NCBI RefSeq assembly: GCF_003352085.1
Contig: NZ_CP025804.1
Location: forward strand, 1,178,001-1,242,000
Direction of reading: 5' to 3'
Origin: Sulfitobacter sp. SK012
GTDB taxonomy: Bacteria > Pseudomonadota > Alphaproteobacteria > Rhodobacterales > Rhodobacteraceae
Length of the DNA stretch: 64,000 nucleotides
Numbering within the stretch: the stretch's first letter is position 1; each line of letters starts with the position of its first letter. Below the pieces are notes generated by a model. That model was not told the DNA's origin and searched no databases. It saw nothing but the letters and a program-made list of their open reading frames with translations. Below are positions 8,394 to 16,999 of the stretch, piece by piece. The position numbers and the translations under genes were made by a program.

Positions 8394-8433
8394 GCCAAGC
8401 GAGCAAGGTCCCGAAGGGGCCAAGCGAGCAAGG
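8394..8433 (+). repeat. 15-bp direct repeat flanking a hairpin in the fdhA leader
   Basis: GCCAAGCGAGCAAGG occurs at 8394-8408 and again, identical, at 8419-8433. Between and partly inside them GGTCCCGAAGGGGCC can fold into a 6-bp stem with a GAA loop, including one G-U pair. The second copy ends where the fdhA ribosome site (GGGAGGA) begins, so the structure lies in the translated leader of fdhA. Confidence 0.6.
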
Positions 8434-8445
8434 GAGGACAACATT

Positions 8446-11340
8446 ATGTTGAGGAAAAAGACCAATGGGGTTGCGCGACGCTCCCAGCGGACAAGTATCC
8501 TGTCAGAAGCGGCCAACGCTTCAGTAGATCGGCGTGCATTCCTGCGCGGTTCCGGTCTGGCCATTGGGGGCCTTGCGGCAATCGCCGCAACAGGGGGTAC
8601 GGTGCAGCAAGCATCCGCCGCCGCAGCTAACCCCGGTTTGGTCGAGACAGTGAAATCTGTATGCACCCACTGTTCAGTCGGTTGCACAGTTATTGCAGAA
8701 GTTCAAAACGGTGTTTGGACAGGCCAGGAGCCCGGTTGGGACAGCCCGTTTAACCTTGGAGCGCATTGCGCCAAAGGTGCATCGGTGCGCGAACATGCGC
8801 ATGGTGAACGCCGCCTGAAATACCCGATGAAAAAAGTTGATGGCGAATGGGTTCGCATCAGCTGGGAAACGGCGATCAACGAGATCGGCGATGGCATGAA
8901 CACGATCCGCGAGGAAAGCGGACCGGATTCAGTCTATTGGTTGGGTTCTGCCAAGCATAACAACGAACAAGCCTATCTGTTCCGCAAGTTTGCCGCCTAT
9001 TGGGGCACAAACAACGTGGACCACCAGGCGCGGATTTGTCACTCAACCACAGTTGCGGGTGTTGCGAACACCTGGGGTTACGGTGCGATGACGAACTCGT
9101 ACAACGACATCCACAACTCCAAGTCGATCTTCATCATTGGTGGTAATCCAGCCGAAGCGCACCCCGTTTCGCTGTTACACTTGTTGAAGGCGAAAGAGCA
9201 AAATAACGCGCCGGTGATCGTGTGTGATCCGCGCTTTACCCGAACAGCGGCACACGCGGATGAATATGTCCGTTTCCGTCCCGGTTCGGACGTTGCGTTG
9301 GTCTGGGGTATCTTGTGGCATATCTTTGAAAACGACTGGCAGGATAACGAGTTTATCCGCACCCGCGTTTGGGGCATGGACCAGATCAAAGAAGAAGTCC
9401 GCAAGTGGAACCCAGAAGAAGTTGAGCGCGTGACCGGTGCCCCCGGTGAGCAATTGCGTCGCGTGGCCCGTACGTTGGCCAACAACCGTCCCGGCACCGT
9501 AATTTGGTGCATGGGTGGTACGCAGCACACGACAGGCAACAACAACACACGTGCGTATTGCATCTTGCAGTTGGCCCTTGGCAACATGGGTACTTCTGGC
9601 GGCGGTACAAACATCTTCCGTGGCCACGACAACGTGCAAGGCGCAACGGACCTTGGTGTTCTAAGCCACACGCTGCCCGGCTATTATGGTCTGTCAGCGG
9701 GTGCATGGGCACACTGGGCGCGCGTTTGGGAAGAAGATCCTGAATGGCTTGGCAATCAGTTTGCAAAGACCAAAGGGGCAGACGGCAAAGAGAAGTCGTT
9801 GCAAAACCTGACCGGTATTCCGGTATCTCGCTGGATTGATGGTGTTCTCGAAGATCCTGAGAATACGGACAACCCAGATAAGGTGCGTGCGATGGTTCTG
9901 TGGGGCCATGCGCCCAACTCGCAGACCCGTATGACGGAAATGAAAACGGCGATGGAAAAACTCGACATGCTTGTCGTGATCGATCCTTATCCAACCGTTT
10001 CCGCCGTACTGCATGACCGGACCGACGGGGTTTACTTGTTGCCTGCTTGTACCCAGTTTGAAACGCGTGGCTCTGTCACCGCGTCAAACCGGTCGTTCCA
10101 GTGGCGTGACAAGGTCGTTGACCCATTGTTCGAAAGCAAACCTGATCACGAGATCATTGCACTGCTTGCGGATAAGTTCGGCTTTGCCGACCGTTTGCTG
10201 CGCAACATCGAGATGGACGGTGAGCACGTGCCGAACGTGGAAAGCATCACCCGCGAATTCAACCGCGGCATGTGGACCATTGGCTACACGGGTCAAAGCC
10301 CTGAGCGTATCAAGATGCACATGGCAAACCAGCACACTTTTGATCGGACCACGCTTCAAGCGATTGGTGGACCGGCTGATGGTGACTACTACGGTCTGCC
10401 ATGGCCATCATGGGGCACTGCCGAGATGAACCACCCTGGCACACCCAACCTCTATGACATGTCCAAACGTGTCTCTGAGGGTGGCCTAACGTTCCGCGCC
10501 CGCTTTGGTGTTGAACGCGAAGGCGACAACCTGTTGGCCGAAGGCGTTTACAGCAAGGATTCTGATATCCAAGACGGATATCCCGAATTCACGATGCAAA
10601 TGCTGATGGACCTTGGTTGGGATGGTGATCTGACGGCTGAGGAACGCGCGACGATTGACGCCATTGCTGGGCCCAAGACCAACTGGAAAACCGACCTTTC
10701 AGGTGGGATCCAGCGGGTTGCGATTGCACATGAATGTGCGCCATTTGGCAATGCCAAGGCCCGTGCCGTCGTCTGGACCTTCCCAGATCCGGTACCAGTC
10801 CACCGCGAGCCGCTCTACTCCAACCGTCGTGATCTTGTTGCGGATTATCCAACTTACGAGGACCGCAAGTTCTACCGTCTGCCGACCATGTATGCGTCGA
10901 TCCAGAAGCAGGACTTTAGCCAAGAGTATCCGATGATCCTCACGTCTGGCCGTTTGGTCGAATATGAGGGTGGCGGTGACGAGTCTCGGTCAAACCCATG
11001 GTTGGCCGAATTGCAGCAAGACATGTTTGTCGAGATAAACCCCCGCGATGCCAATAACCTTGGTGTACGGGATGGCAAACAGGTTTGGGTCGAAGGGCCT
11101 GAAGGCGGCAAGGTCAAAGTCATGGCAATGGTCACCCCACGGGTCGGAGAGGGCGTCGCCTTTATGCCGTTCCACTTTGGCGGCCACTTCCAAGGTGAAG
11201 ACCAACGTAGCAAGTATCCAGACGGCGCTGATCCGTATGTGTTGGGCGAAAGCAGCAACACGGCGCAGACCTATGGCTACGATTCAGTAACTCAGATGCA
11301 GGAGTCTAAGTCGACCCTCTGCAAAATCTGGTCAGCGTAA
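8446..11340 (+). CDS. fdhA: Formate dehydrogenase alpha (catalytic) subunit, Tat-exported
   Basis: The ATG at 8446 follows GGGAGGACAACATT and gives 964 residues. Arg29-Arg30 lie in the Tat leader (DRRAFLRGSGLAIGG). A [4Fe-4S] site is formed by Cys73, Cys76, Cys80 and Cys108. The catalytic metal ligand is Cys198 in HQARICHSTTVAG, encoded by TGT, so this is a cysteine and not a selenocysteine enzyme. The rest is the MPT-guanine-dinucleotide oxidoreductase fold with the C-terminal cofactor-binding domain (ILTSGRLVEYEGGGDE). It oxidises formate in the periplasm, using Mo or W; the nearby tungstate-binding protein favours W. Electrons pass to FdhB and then FdhC. Confidence 0.96.
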   Translation: MLRKKTNGVARRSQRTSILSEAANASVDRRAFLRGSGLAIGGLAAIAATGGTVQQASAAAANPGLVETVKSVCTHCSVGCTVIAEVQNGVWTGQEPGWDSPFNLGAHCAKGASVREHAHGERRLKYPMKKVDGEWVRISWETAINEIGDGMNTIREESGPDSVYWLGSAKHNNEQAYLFRKFAAYWGTNNVDHQARICHSTTVAGVANTWGYGAMTNSYNDIHNSKSIFIIGGNPAEAHPVSLLHLLKAKEQNNAPVIVCDPRFTRTAAHADEYVRFRPGSDVALVWGILWHIFENDWQDNEFIRTRVWGMDQIKEEVRKWNPEEVERVTGAPGEQLRRVARTLANNRPGTVIWCMGGTQHTTGNNNTRAYCILQLALGNMGTSGGGTNIFRGHDNVQGATDLGVLSHTLPGYYGLSAGAWAHWARVWEEDPEWLGNQFAKTKGADGKEKSLQNLTGIPVSRWIDGVLEDPENTDNPDKVRAMVLWGHAPNSQTRMTEMKTAMEKLDMLVVIDPYPTVSAVLHDRTDGVYLLPACTQFETRGSVTASNRSFQWRDKVVDPLFESKPDHEIIALLADKFGFADRLLRNIEMDGEHVPNVESITREFNRGMWTIGYTGQSPERIKMHMANQHTFDRTTLQAIGGPADGDYYGLPWPSWGTAEMNHPGTPNLYDMSKRVSEGGLTFRARFGVEREGDNLLAEGVYSKDSDIQDGYPEFTMQMLMDLGWDGDLTAEERATIDAIAGPKTNWKTDLSGGIQRVAIAHECAPFGNAKARAVVWTFPDPVPVHREPLYSNRRDLVADYPTYEDRKFYRLPTMYASIQKQDFSQEYPMILTSGRLVEYEGGGDESRSNPWLAELQQDMFVEINPRDANNLGVRDGKQVWVEGPEGGKVKVMAMVTPRVGEGVAFMPFHFGGHFQGEDQRSKYPDGADPYVLGESSNTAQTYGYDSVTQMQESKSTLCKIWSA

Positions 11341-11352
11341 GGAGACGAAAGA

Positions 11353-11946
11353 ATGGCAAGAGCAAAGTTCCTTTGCGACGCTGAACGCTGCATTGAATGT
11401 AATGCTTGCGTGACCGCGTGTAAGAACGAACACGAAGTGCCTTGGGGCATCAACCGGCGACGGGTGGTGACCATTCAGGATGGCCAACCGGGCGAACGCT
11501 CGATCTCGGTCGCCTGTATGCATTGTTCAGACGCACCTTGTATGGCCGTATGCCCGGTCGACTGCTTCTACCAAAACGAAGAGGGGATTGTTCTACACTC
11601 CAAAGATCTTTGTATTGGGTGCGGCTACTGCTTCTATGCATGCCCCTTCGGCGCGCCGCAGTATCCACAGGCTGGCAACTTTGGCAGCCGGGGCAAGATG
11701 GACAAATGTACATTCTGCGCTGGTGGTCCTGAAGAAAACCACTCCACTGCCGAATTCGCCAAATATGGGCGTAACCGGATTGCAGAAGGCAAATTGCCGA
11801 TCTGTGCGGAGATGTGTTCAACCAAGGCTCTGTTGGCGGGAGATGGCGACACCGTTTCCAACATCTACCGCGAGCGCGTCGTGTCTCGTGGCTTCGGCTC
11901 AGGTGCTTGGGGCTGGGGTACAGCATACGAGCAAAAGGGCGGCTAA
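11353..11946 (+). CDS. fdhB: Formate dehydrogenase beta subunit, 4Fe-4S ferredoxin
   Basis: A 197-residue electron-transfer subunit, starting 12 nt after fdhA. Four ferredoxin-type cysteine groups are seen: CIECNACVTAC (13-23), CMHCSDAPCMAVCP, CIGCGYCFYACP, and the split group CTFC...CAEMC, as in FdnH/FdoH and other DMSO-reductase-type iron-sulfur subunits. It has no leader of its own, so it should be exported as a passenger on the FdhA Tat signal. There is no C-terminal membrane anchor, so contact with the membrane depends on FdhC. Confidence 0.95.
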   Translation: MARAKFLCDAERCIECNACVTACKNEHEVPWGINRRRVVTIQDGQPGERSISVACMHCSDAPCMAVCPVDCFYQNEEGIVLHSKDLCIGCGYCFYACPFGAPQYPQAGNFGSRGKMDKCTFCAGGPEENHSTAEFAKYGRNRIAEGKLPICAEMCSTKALLAGDGDTVSNIYRERVVSRGFGSGAWGWGTAYEQKGG

Positions 11947-11956
11947 GGTCGATTAT

Positions 11957-11984
11957 CAAGGGCACCGCTTTTGCGATGCCCTTG
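11957..11984 (+). other. Intercistronic hairpin between fdhB and fdhC
   Basis: The arms CAAGGGCACCGC and GCGATGCCCTTG pair over 12 positions with one mismatch around a TTTT loop, starting 10 nt after the fdhB stop. No poly-T follows, so read-through into fdhC is expected; the hairpin may protect the upstream fdhAB message and so set subunit ratios. Confidence 0.6.
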
Positions 11985-12063
11985 AACAAAAGTGCTGGGG
12001 CTGTTGGGATACCAGCGGCCCCGGTTCACAAACATCAAAAAAACCAACGTCGAAGGTTCTGCC

Positions 12064-13272
12064 ATGCTCCGTCTAATTTCTGCACTCGCACTCTTGTTCG
12101 CGCTGGCTTTGCCAGGCGTCGCACAACAGGCGGAGCCTGCCACAACCCCCGACCGCAGCGCCACAGGTGGTGCGCAAACACTTGAAGACATTCTGGCCCG
12201 CCAACTTGGCGAGACCGTGAACGATGAATTTAGGCGTGAGGCAACGGGTGACCCGGATTCCGCTGCAAGTACCATAGACCAGCTTGGCACTTTGGGAGGC
12301 GCGTCTGATCCTGAACTGTGGCGTGCATTGCGCTTTGGCACTGCGGATGTGACCGTTTCAACCGCTGACGTGCGCGGCAAAGTGCTCGTGCAGGACGGTG
12401 GCATGTGGTGGCTAAGCGTTCGCCAAGGGCCTTTGATCCAATATGGTCTCTGGTTGCTGGGTGGCACCTTTATTGCGCTTGTTATCTTCTATCTTTTGCG
12501 CGGCAAAATCCGTGTCGAAGGGGGCCTGAGCGGCCGCACTATCGAGCGATTCAAATTCATTGAACGTATGGCCCATTGGACGCTGGCCGGGTCTTTCATC
12601 CTGTTGGGTATCACAGGAATTCTAAGCCTGATTGGACGAAAATTCCTTGCGCCGACCTTTGGTTTGGAAGCCAATGCTACCGTGTTGATGGTTTCAAAGT
12701 TCATCCACAATAATGTCTCTTGGGCCTTTATGGTCGCATTGATCGCGGTGTTTGTGATGTGGGTTTGGCACAACCTTCCCAGCCGGACAGATCTGGTGTG
12801 GATCTCGCAGGCCGGTGGCATCATTGGGTCAAAGCACCCGCCGGCGAAGAAGTTCAACTTTGGCCAGAAAATCATTTTCTGGTCTGTGATTGTGCTTGGG
12901 GCCTCCGTTTCGGTTTCGGGTCTGTCGTTGCTGTTCCCTTACGAAATCACCTTGTTTGCCAAGACTTTTGGCCTGTTTAATGACTGGGGGCTGACAGCAC
13001 TGATGGGCCTAGAGCCACTGGCGACACAAATGTCTCCGCAAGAAGAGATGCAGTATGCCCAACTGTGGCATGCGATTGTTGGCTTTGTCATGATGGCGAT
13101 CATCTTTGCTCATATTTACATCGGAACGGTCGGCATGGAAGGTGCATATGATGCCATGGGCACCGGCGAGGTCGATGAGGCCTGGGCGGAGCAGCACCAT
13201 TCAATCTGGCTGGAGGAAGTGAAAGCAAAGCAGGACCTGCCCAAGAACAGTGCATCAACGCCGGCAGAATAG
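12064..13272 (+). CDS. fdhC: Formate dehydrogenase gamma subunit, cytochrome b556
   Basis: The start at 12064 (ribosome site GAAGG) gives 402 residues with a signal peptide (MLRLISALALLFALALPGVAQ). A periplasmic stretch of about 100 residues follows, then five hydrophobic segments: QYGLWLLGGTFIALVIFYLL, HWTLAGSFILLGITGILSLI, SWAFMVALIAVFVMWVW, IIFWSVIVLGASVSVSGL and AIVGFVMMAIIFAHIYIG. Heme-b histidine candidates lie in RMAHWTL, IHNNVSW, LWHAIVG and FAHIYIG. It anchors FdhAB to the membrane and passes formate electrons to quinone. The long N-terminal periplasmic extension is usual in proteobacterial FdhC but absent from E. coli FdnI. Confidence 0.93.
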   Translation: MLRLISALALLFALALPGVAQQAEPATTPDRSATGGAQTLEDILARQLGETVNDEFRREATGDPDSAASTIDQLGTLGGASDPELWRALRFGTADVTVSTADVRGKVLVQDGGMWWLSVRQGPLIQYGLWLLGGTFIALVIFYLLRGKIRVEGGLSGRTIERFKFIERMAHWTLAGSFILLGITGILSLIGRKFLAPTFGLEANATVLMVSKFIHNNVSWAFMVALIAVFVMWVWHNLPSRTDLVWISQAGGIIGSKHPPAKKFNFGQKIIFWSVIVLGASVSVSGLSLLFPYEITLFAKTFGLFNDWGLTALMGLEPLATQMSPQEEMQYAQLWHAIVGFVMMAIIFAHIYIGTVGMEGAYDAMGTGEVDEAWAEQHHSIWLEEVKAKQDLPKNSASTPAE

Positions 13273-13357
13273 TCATGCGTCGATGTGGCCGTTTTGCGGT
13301 AACGTGCTATTGCAGACCCAACAGCGCAGCGATTAACCAACCATAGGAGACAGACCG

Positions 13358-13483
13358 ATGAAAGCCATGTTGGCAGGGGCCGCCGCGATCGTTGTGATTG
13401 GCGTGGGTGGCTATTTCATATTGAGCGAGATGGGGTTCTCAGCCAAAGAAACCTACGCTGGCGACAACGTGCGCCTGGACTGA
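13358..13483 (+). CDS. 41-residue single-pass membrane peptide at the end of the fdh genes
   Basis: An ORF below usual length cut-offs, with ATG at 13358 and ribosome site TAGGAGA 7 nt upstream. The peptide opens MKAMLAGAAAIVVIGVGGYF, one transmembrane helix, and ends in a short polar tail with KETYAGDNVRLD. Its stop lies 4 nt before the TTG start of the response-regulator gene. Position and ribosome site support translation. It may be a small subunit or assembly factor of the FDH complex; I know no function. Confidence 0.65.
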   Translation: MKAMLAGAAAIVVIGVGGYFILSEMGFSAKETYAGDNVRLD

Positions 13484-13487
13484 TCCA

Positions 13488-14825
13488 TTGAGCGCTGACG
13501 ATACCCCTGATTATGGCTCAGCATTGGCTGGCGCGTCGATCCTGATCATCGATGATGAACCAGGGATGCGCCACTTTCTCCATAAGATACTTGAGCATCG
13601 GGTAAAACGGGTTGAGCTGGCGGCTTCAGCAGCGGAAGCAACGAAACATCTGGATAACACCCATTTTGATGTGGTGATCCTCGACAACGTTATGCCCAGC
13701 AAGACCGGTTTGGAGTGGGTCAAAGAGCAGCGGCAAATCGGTCTGTATGCCGACATTATCATGATGACTGCATATGCTGATCTGGAAACTGCAATTGCAG
13801 CTTTGCGGGTGGGGGTCAGTGATTTTATCCTGAAGCCTTTCCGCGCCAATCAGATTCTTAGTGCAGTGACACGGACGTTGGATCGAAGCCACCTGCAGCG
13901 AGATAACCATCTATTGCGCCATGAGCTGACCGCCGGATGGGTAGGGGCCTTTCTTGGAAAATCGCCTGCCTTTGAGAAAGTGCGCGCTCTGCTGGCACGG
14001 CTCGCTCCACTGCCGACATCGGTGCTTTTCTCTGGAGAGAGCGGGACCGGCAAGGAGATCGCTGCGCGCACTTTGCACAAGTTGTCGGACAGAGCAGATA
14101 AACCCTTTGTTGCGGTGAATTGCGCTGCCTTCGCACCTGATCGCATGATCCAGCAACTGTTTGGTGTCTACGAGGGGGACGAAGCCAATCGCCCTGGATT
14201 GCTGTTGTTAGCTGATGGTGGCACGTTGTTTTTGGACGAAGTGGCGCAGATGCCCTATGCCTTGCAAACTGCGCTGTTGCGCGTGCTGGATGATCAAAGG
14301 GTCCGCCCTGTTGGCTCTGAGCGAGAGCTCCCGCTGAACTTGCGCCTGTTGTTTGCCACCAATGCCGATCTGGACGCCGCCGTTGCATCCGGAGTATTTC
14401 GTGCAGATTTGTTCCACCGCATGAACGTCGTCAACGTCCACATGCCGCGGCTGGCAGATCGCAGCGAGGACATCACAGAACTTGCGGCTCATTTCATGCA
14501 GCAATTCAGCAAGGAATTGGGCATGCCGCCGTTGGATCTCGATGCGGAAACTTTGCTGAAGATGCGTCGTTATGACTGGCCGGGGAATGTCCGTGAGTTG
14601 CGAAATTTGATTGAAAGGTCAGTCATTTTGGGTGCATTCCCGACCGAGTTTGCCGGGCAGAATGACACAACAGGGGATTTGGCGATTGAATCCCTTGAGT
14701 TGGTTACTCAGCGACATATTCTACATATTGTTGATCAATGTGACGGTAACCGTGCTGAGGCAGCCCGTCGCCTAGGTGTATCTCGCAAGACCGTTGATCG
14801 TAAATGCGCGGCTTGGGGCATTTAG
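13488..14825 (+). CDS. NtrC-type response regulator lacking the GAFTGA motif
   Basis: A 445-residue regulator with a receiver domain (acidic pocket IDDE at 21-24, phospho-acceptor Asp66 in VILDNVMPSKTG), an AAA+ domain with Walker A GESGTGKE (183-190) and Walker B GTLFLDE (245-251), and a C-terminal Fis-type helix-turn-helix (GNRAEAARRLGVSRKTVDRK). Where sigma-54 activators have GAFTGA, this protein reads LFGVYEGDEANRPG. It should therefore not remodel sigma-54 holoenzyme in the normal way. The TTG start is the first usable one and is presumably coupled to the small ORF in front. Its likely partner is the convergent kinase, and its likely targets include the fdh operon. Confidence 0.9.
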   Translation: MSADDTPDYGSALAGASILIIDDEPGMRHFLHKILEHRVKRVELAASAAEATKHLDNTHFDVVILDNVMPSKTGLEWVKEQRQIGLYADIIMMTAYADLETAIAALRVGVSDFILKPFRANQILSAVTRTLDRSHLQRDNHLLRHELTAGWVGAFLGKSPAFEKVRALLARLAPLPTSVLFSGESGTGKEIAARTLHKLSDRADKPFVAVNCAAFAPDRMIQQLFGVYEGDEANRPGLLLLADGGTLFLDEVAQMPYALQTALLRVLDDQRVRPVGSERELPLNLRLLFATNADLDAAVASGVFRADLFHRMNVVNVHMPRLADRSEDITELAAHFMQQFSKELGMPPLDLDAETLLKMRRYDWPGNVRELRNLIERSVILGAFPTEFAGQNDTTGDLAIESLELVTQRHILHIVDQCDGNRAEAARRLGVSRKTVDRKCAAWGI

Positions 14826-14831
14826 GCAGAC

Positions 14832-16817
14832 CTAGTTTACCAAAGCCGTCTCTGCATTAGTTTCTGCCTCAGACACCGCCGGCAGCCAAACGTGAAACTC
14901 TGCGCCACCATCTGATCCGTTTTCCGCTGAAATTAGTCCACCCGCGCGTTGTATGATTGTCTGACTGATTGAAAGGCCAAGGCCGGTCCCCTCGCCAGGC
15001 TTTGTTGTGAAGAAGGGATCAAAGACCCTGTCCAATCGATCTGCTGCTATACCGAGGCCGTTGTCTCCGATGGTTAGGTATGCACCCGGTTGGCCTTCGT
15101 GCACTCGGGTCTTCAGCGAAATTTTCAATACGCCACCGCTCGCCATTGCTTGGACTGCATTCATGATCAAATTGATCACAACCTGTTGCAGTTCACCCTG
15201 ATCGATATGCACTGCTGGTGACTTGCCCATTATGGTCTGAACCTTGATATTTTTCATGCTCAGTTCATGATCTACCAACACCAAGCAATCGCTCACGGCA
15301 GGCTCAAGTGTCACTGATGAAGCGCTGTCTGAAAAATCGTTAGGGCTCGCAAAATGAAGCAGTTTTCCAACGATCGTGGTGATCCTCGTTATTTGACGAT
15401 CAATGAGGGTTAGTTCGGTCTCTACTTCTTTGGTTGCCGATCCGAGGGTTTCGCGCATTACATCAACATTGCCTTGGATCACAGCGACTGGATTGTTAAT
15501 TTCATGGGCCACGCCGGCGGTAATCTCACCGATAGCCGCCAGTTTTTCTGACATTACCAACTGCTGGGTTGTTTCTTCCAGTTTGGTATTGGCATCTCGC
15601 AATTCGGATGTACGGCGGTCCACACGGCTGTTCAACAGATCGGCCCAATCGCGCAATTTGCTATCGCGATCCTGAACCTGCTCAAGGAGGGTATCGAGAT
15701 GTGCTGCAACTTGACCGATTTCACCCATTGCACCCACGTTACCATTCCGGGCAGATAGGTCGCCACCTTCGACGCGCTTCATCGTTTTGGTCATGGCTTC
15801 GAGCGGTGAAAAGATACCCTTAGCAAGCCATAAAAATAGCGGCACAGAAATCAGCAGTACTGCGATGAATGCGAGAAACATCCACAGAATTGCATCCTTT
15901 TTGGCGGTCGAAAACGGTTCTTCGAGGAACCCAACATAGAGCATCCCAACCCGAGCTCCAAAGCTGTCGTTGATTGGGAGGTATCCAGAAATGTACCAGT
16001 CATTCACCACAAACGCCCGCGCAAGCCATGTCTGGCCCTCGCCAAGAACGACTTGCCTCACTTCTGCAGAAACGCGGGTGCCCAACGCCCGGACATCTTC
16101 GAACAGTCGCACATTCGTCGACACGCGTACGTCATCCAGAAACAGGGTCGCGGTGCCCTGACGTATTCCACCTATCACCGCGTTGAGGTAAACAAGCTCA
16201 TTGATCGTATCGATGAAATCCAAGTTCCTGTTGAGTAATATACCGCCCACTACAACGCCGCTTTGCCCTGCCAAGGATACGGGGCTGGCCGAATGGACGA
16301 TCATGCCGCGCACTTCCGCTGTGCGATCTGTCGGCACGGCCGCTTCGGTCTTGATAAGGTCGATACGGGCCTTCGCAGCCAATTCGGGGCTAACCTCCTC
16401 TAAATCACTGACCTCAAAGACATCAATCGCAGTTGAAGGCTTACCCTCCATTGCAGATTGCACCACCTTCCAACGCACAGTATCCGTTTGCGCGTTTGCT
16501 GGTTGGAAATACAGGAAATCCATCCCCAACTCAGCTCGTTTGCCTTCAAGATAGGCGACTTGTGCCGCCTTTGAGTGTGAGAGTGCTTGTTCAAACTCGA
16601 CCGCGCCAGCAATCCCACTTAGATCTGTTCCAGTCGAAACCAAGATGCGTGAAAGATACTGTTCAGCGATCCGTAAATCGCTTTCTACTTTATAAATCAG
16701 CAGCTTATCGTATTCTGATGCCCATTTTGATAGCCCCAAAAGCAAAAGAAAGGGCATCAGCAGGATCAAAGGCAAAAGAGCCATAAACAATAGTCGAAGG
16801 CGGACTGATGTTCTCAT
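14832..16817 (-). CDS. Membrane sensor histidine kinase (cache-HAMP-HisKA-HATPase)
   Basis: 661 residues. A first membrane helix (LLFMALLPLILLMPFLLLL) is followed by about 270 periplasmic residues that fit a double-cache sensor, then a second helix (AILWMFLAFIAVLLISVPLFL), a HAMP domain, and the kinase core. The phospho-acceptor is about His438 in GVAHEINNPVAVIQGN; N and G boxes are seen in NLIMNAVQ, GDNGLGI and GEGTGLGLS. It is encoded tail-to-tail with the NtrC-like regulator, 6 nt apart, so the two probably form one two-component system. The signal is unknown; an FDH substrate or related organic acid would fit. Confidence 0.92.
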   Translation of the reverse strand: MRTSVRLRLLFMALLPLILLMPFLLLLGLSKWASEYDKLLIYKVESDLRIAEQYLSRILVSTGTDLSGIAGAVEFEQALSHSKAAQVAYLEGKRAELGMDFLYFQPANAQTDTVRWKVVQSAMEGKPSTAIDVFEVSDLEEVSPELAAKARIDLIKTEAAVPTDRTAEVRGMIVHSASPVSLAGQSGVVVGGILLNRNLDFIDTINELVYLNAVIGGIRQGTATLFLDDVRVSTNVRLFEDVRALGTRVSAEVRQVVLGEGQTWLARAFVVNDWYISGYLPINDSFGARVGMLYVGFLEEPFSTAKKDAILWMFLAFIAVLLISVPLFLWLAKGIFSPLEAMTKTMKRVEGGDLSARNGNVGAMGEIGQVAAHLDTLLEQVQDRDSKLRDWADLLNSRVDRRTSELRDANTKLEETTQQLVMSEKLAAIGEITAGVAHEINNPVAVIQGNVDVMRETLGSATKEVETELTLIDRQITRITTIVGKLLHFASPNDFSDSASSVTLEPAVSDCLVLVDHELSMKNIKVQTIMGKSPAVHIDQGELQQVVINLIMNAVQAMASGGVLKISLKTRVHEGQPGAYLTIGDNGLGIAADRLDRVFDPFFTTKPGEGTGLGLSISQTIIQRAGGLISAENGSDGGAEFHVWLPAVSEAETNAETALVN

Positions 16818-16999
16818 GGTGGCAGCATAATTGAAGACGAGGCAACGCGTAAGGTAGGATCAGCGGTTCTTCAAGCAGAGCGATTTGGATTTGAAATTCG
16901 CATTTTTTCGCGGTTCTCAAACATAGCCACGACAACCCATCCAAAATGGATGTTGGGTTTCACCTGCGCACATATCACCGATGTTCGTACCGCAGTGTT

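Noticed and set aside
8389..8445. Longer fdhA reading frame starting at 8389
   Set aside because: It would translate the direct-repeat leader; the ATG at 8446 has a strong ribosome site and begins the normal Tat leader.
9031..9045. Possible selenocysteine site in FdhA
   Set aside because: The codon at the catalytic position (9037-9039) is TGT, so the residue is Cys and no SECIS element is required.
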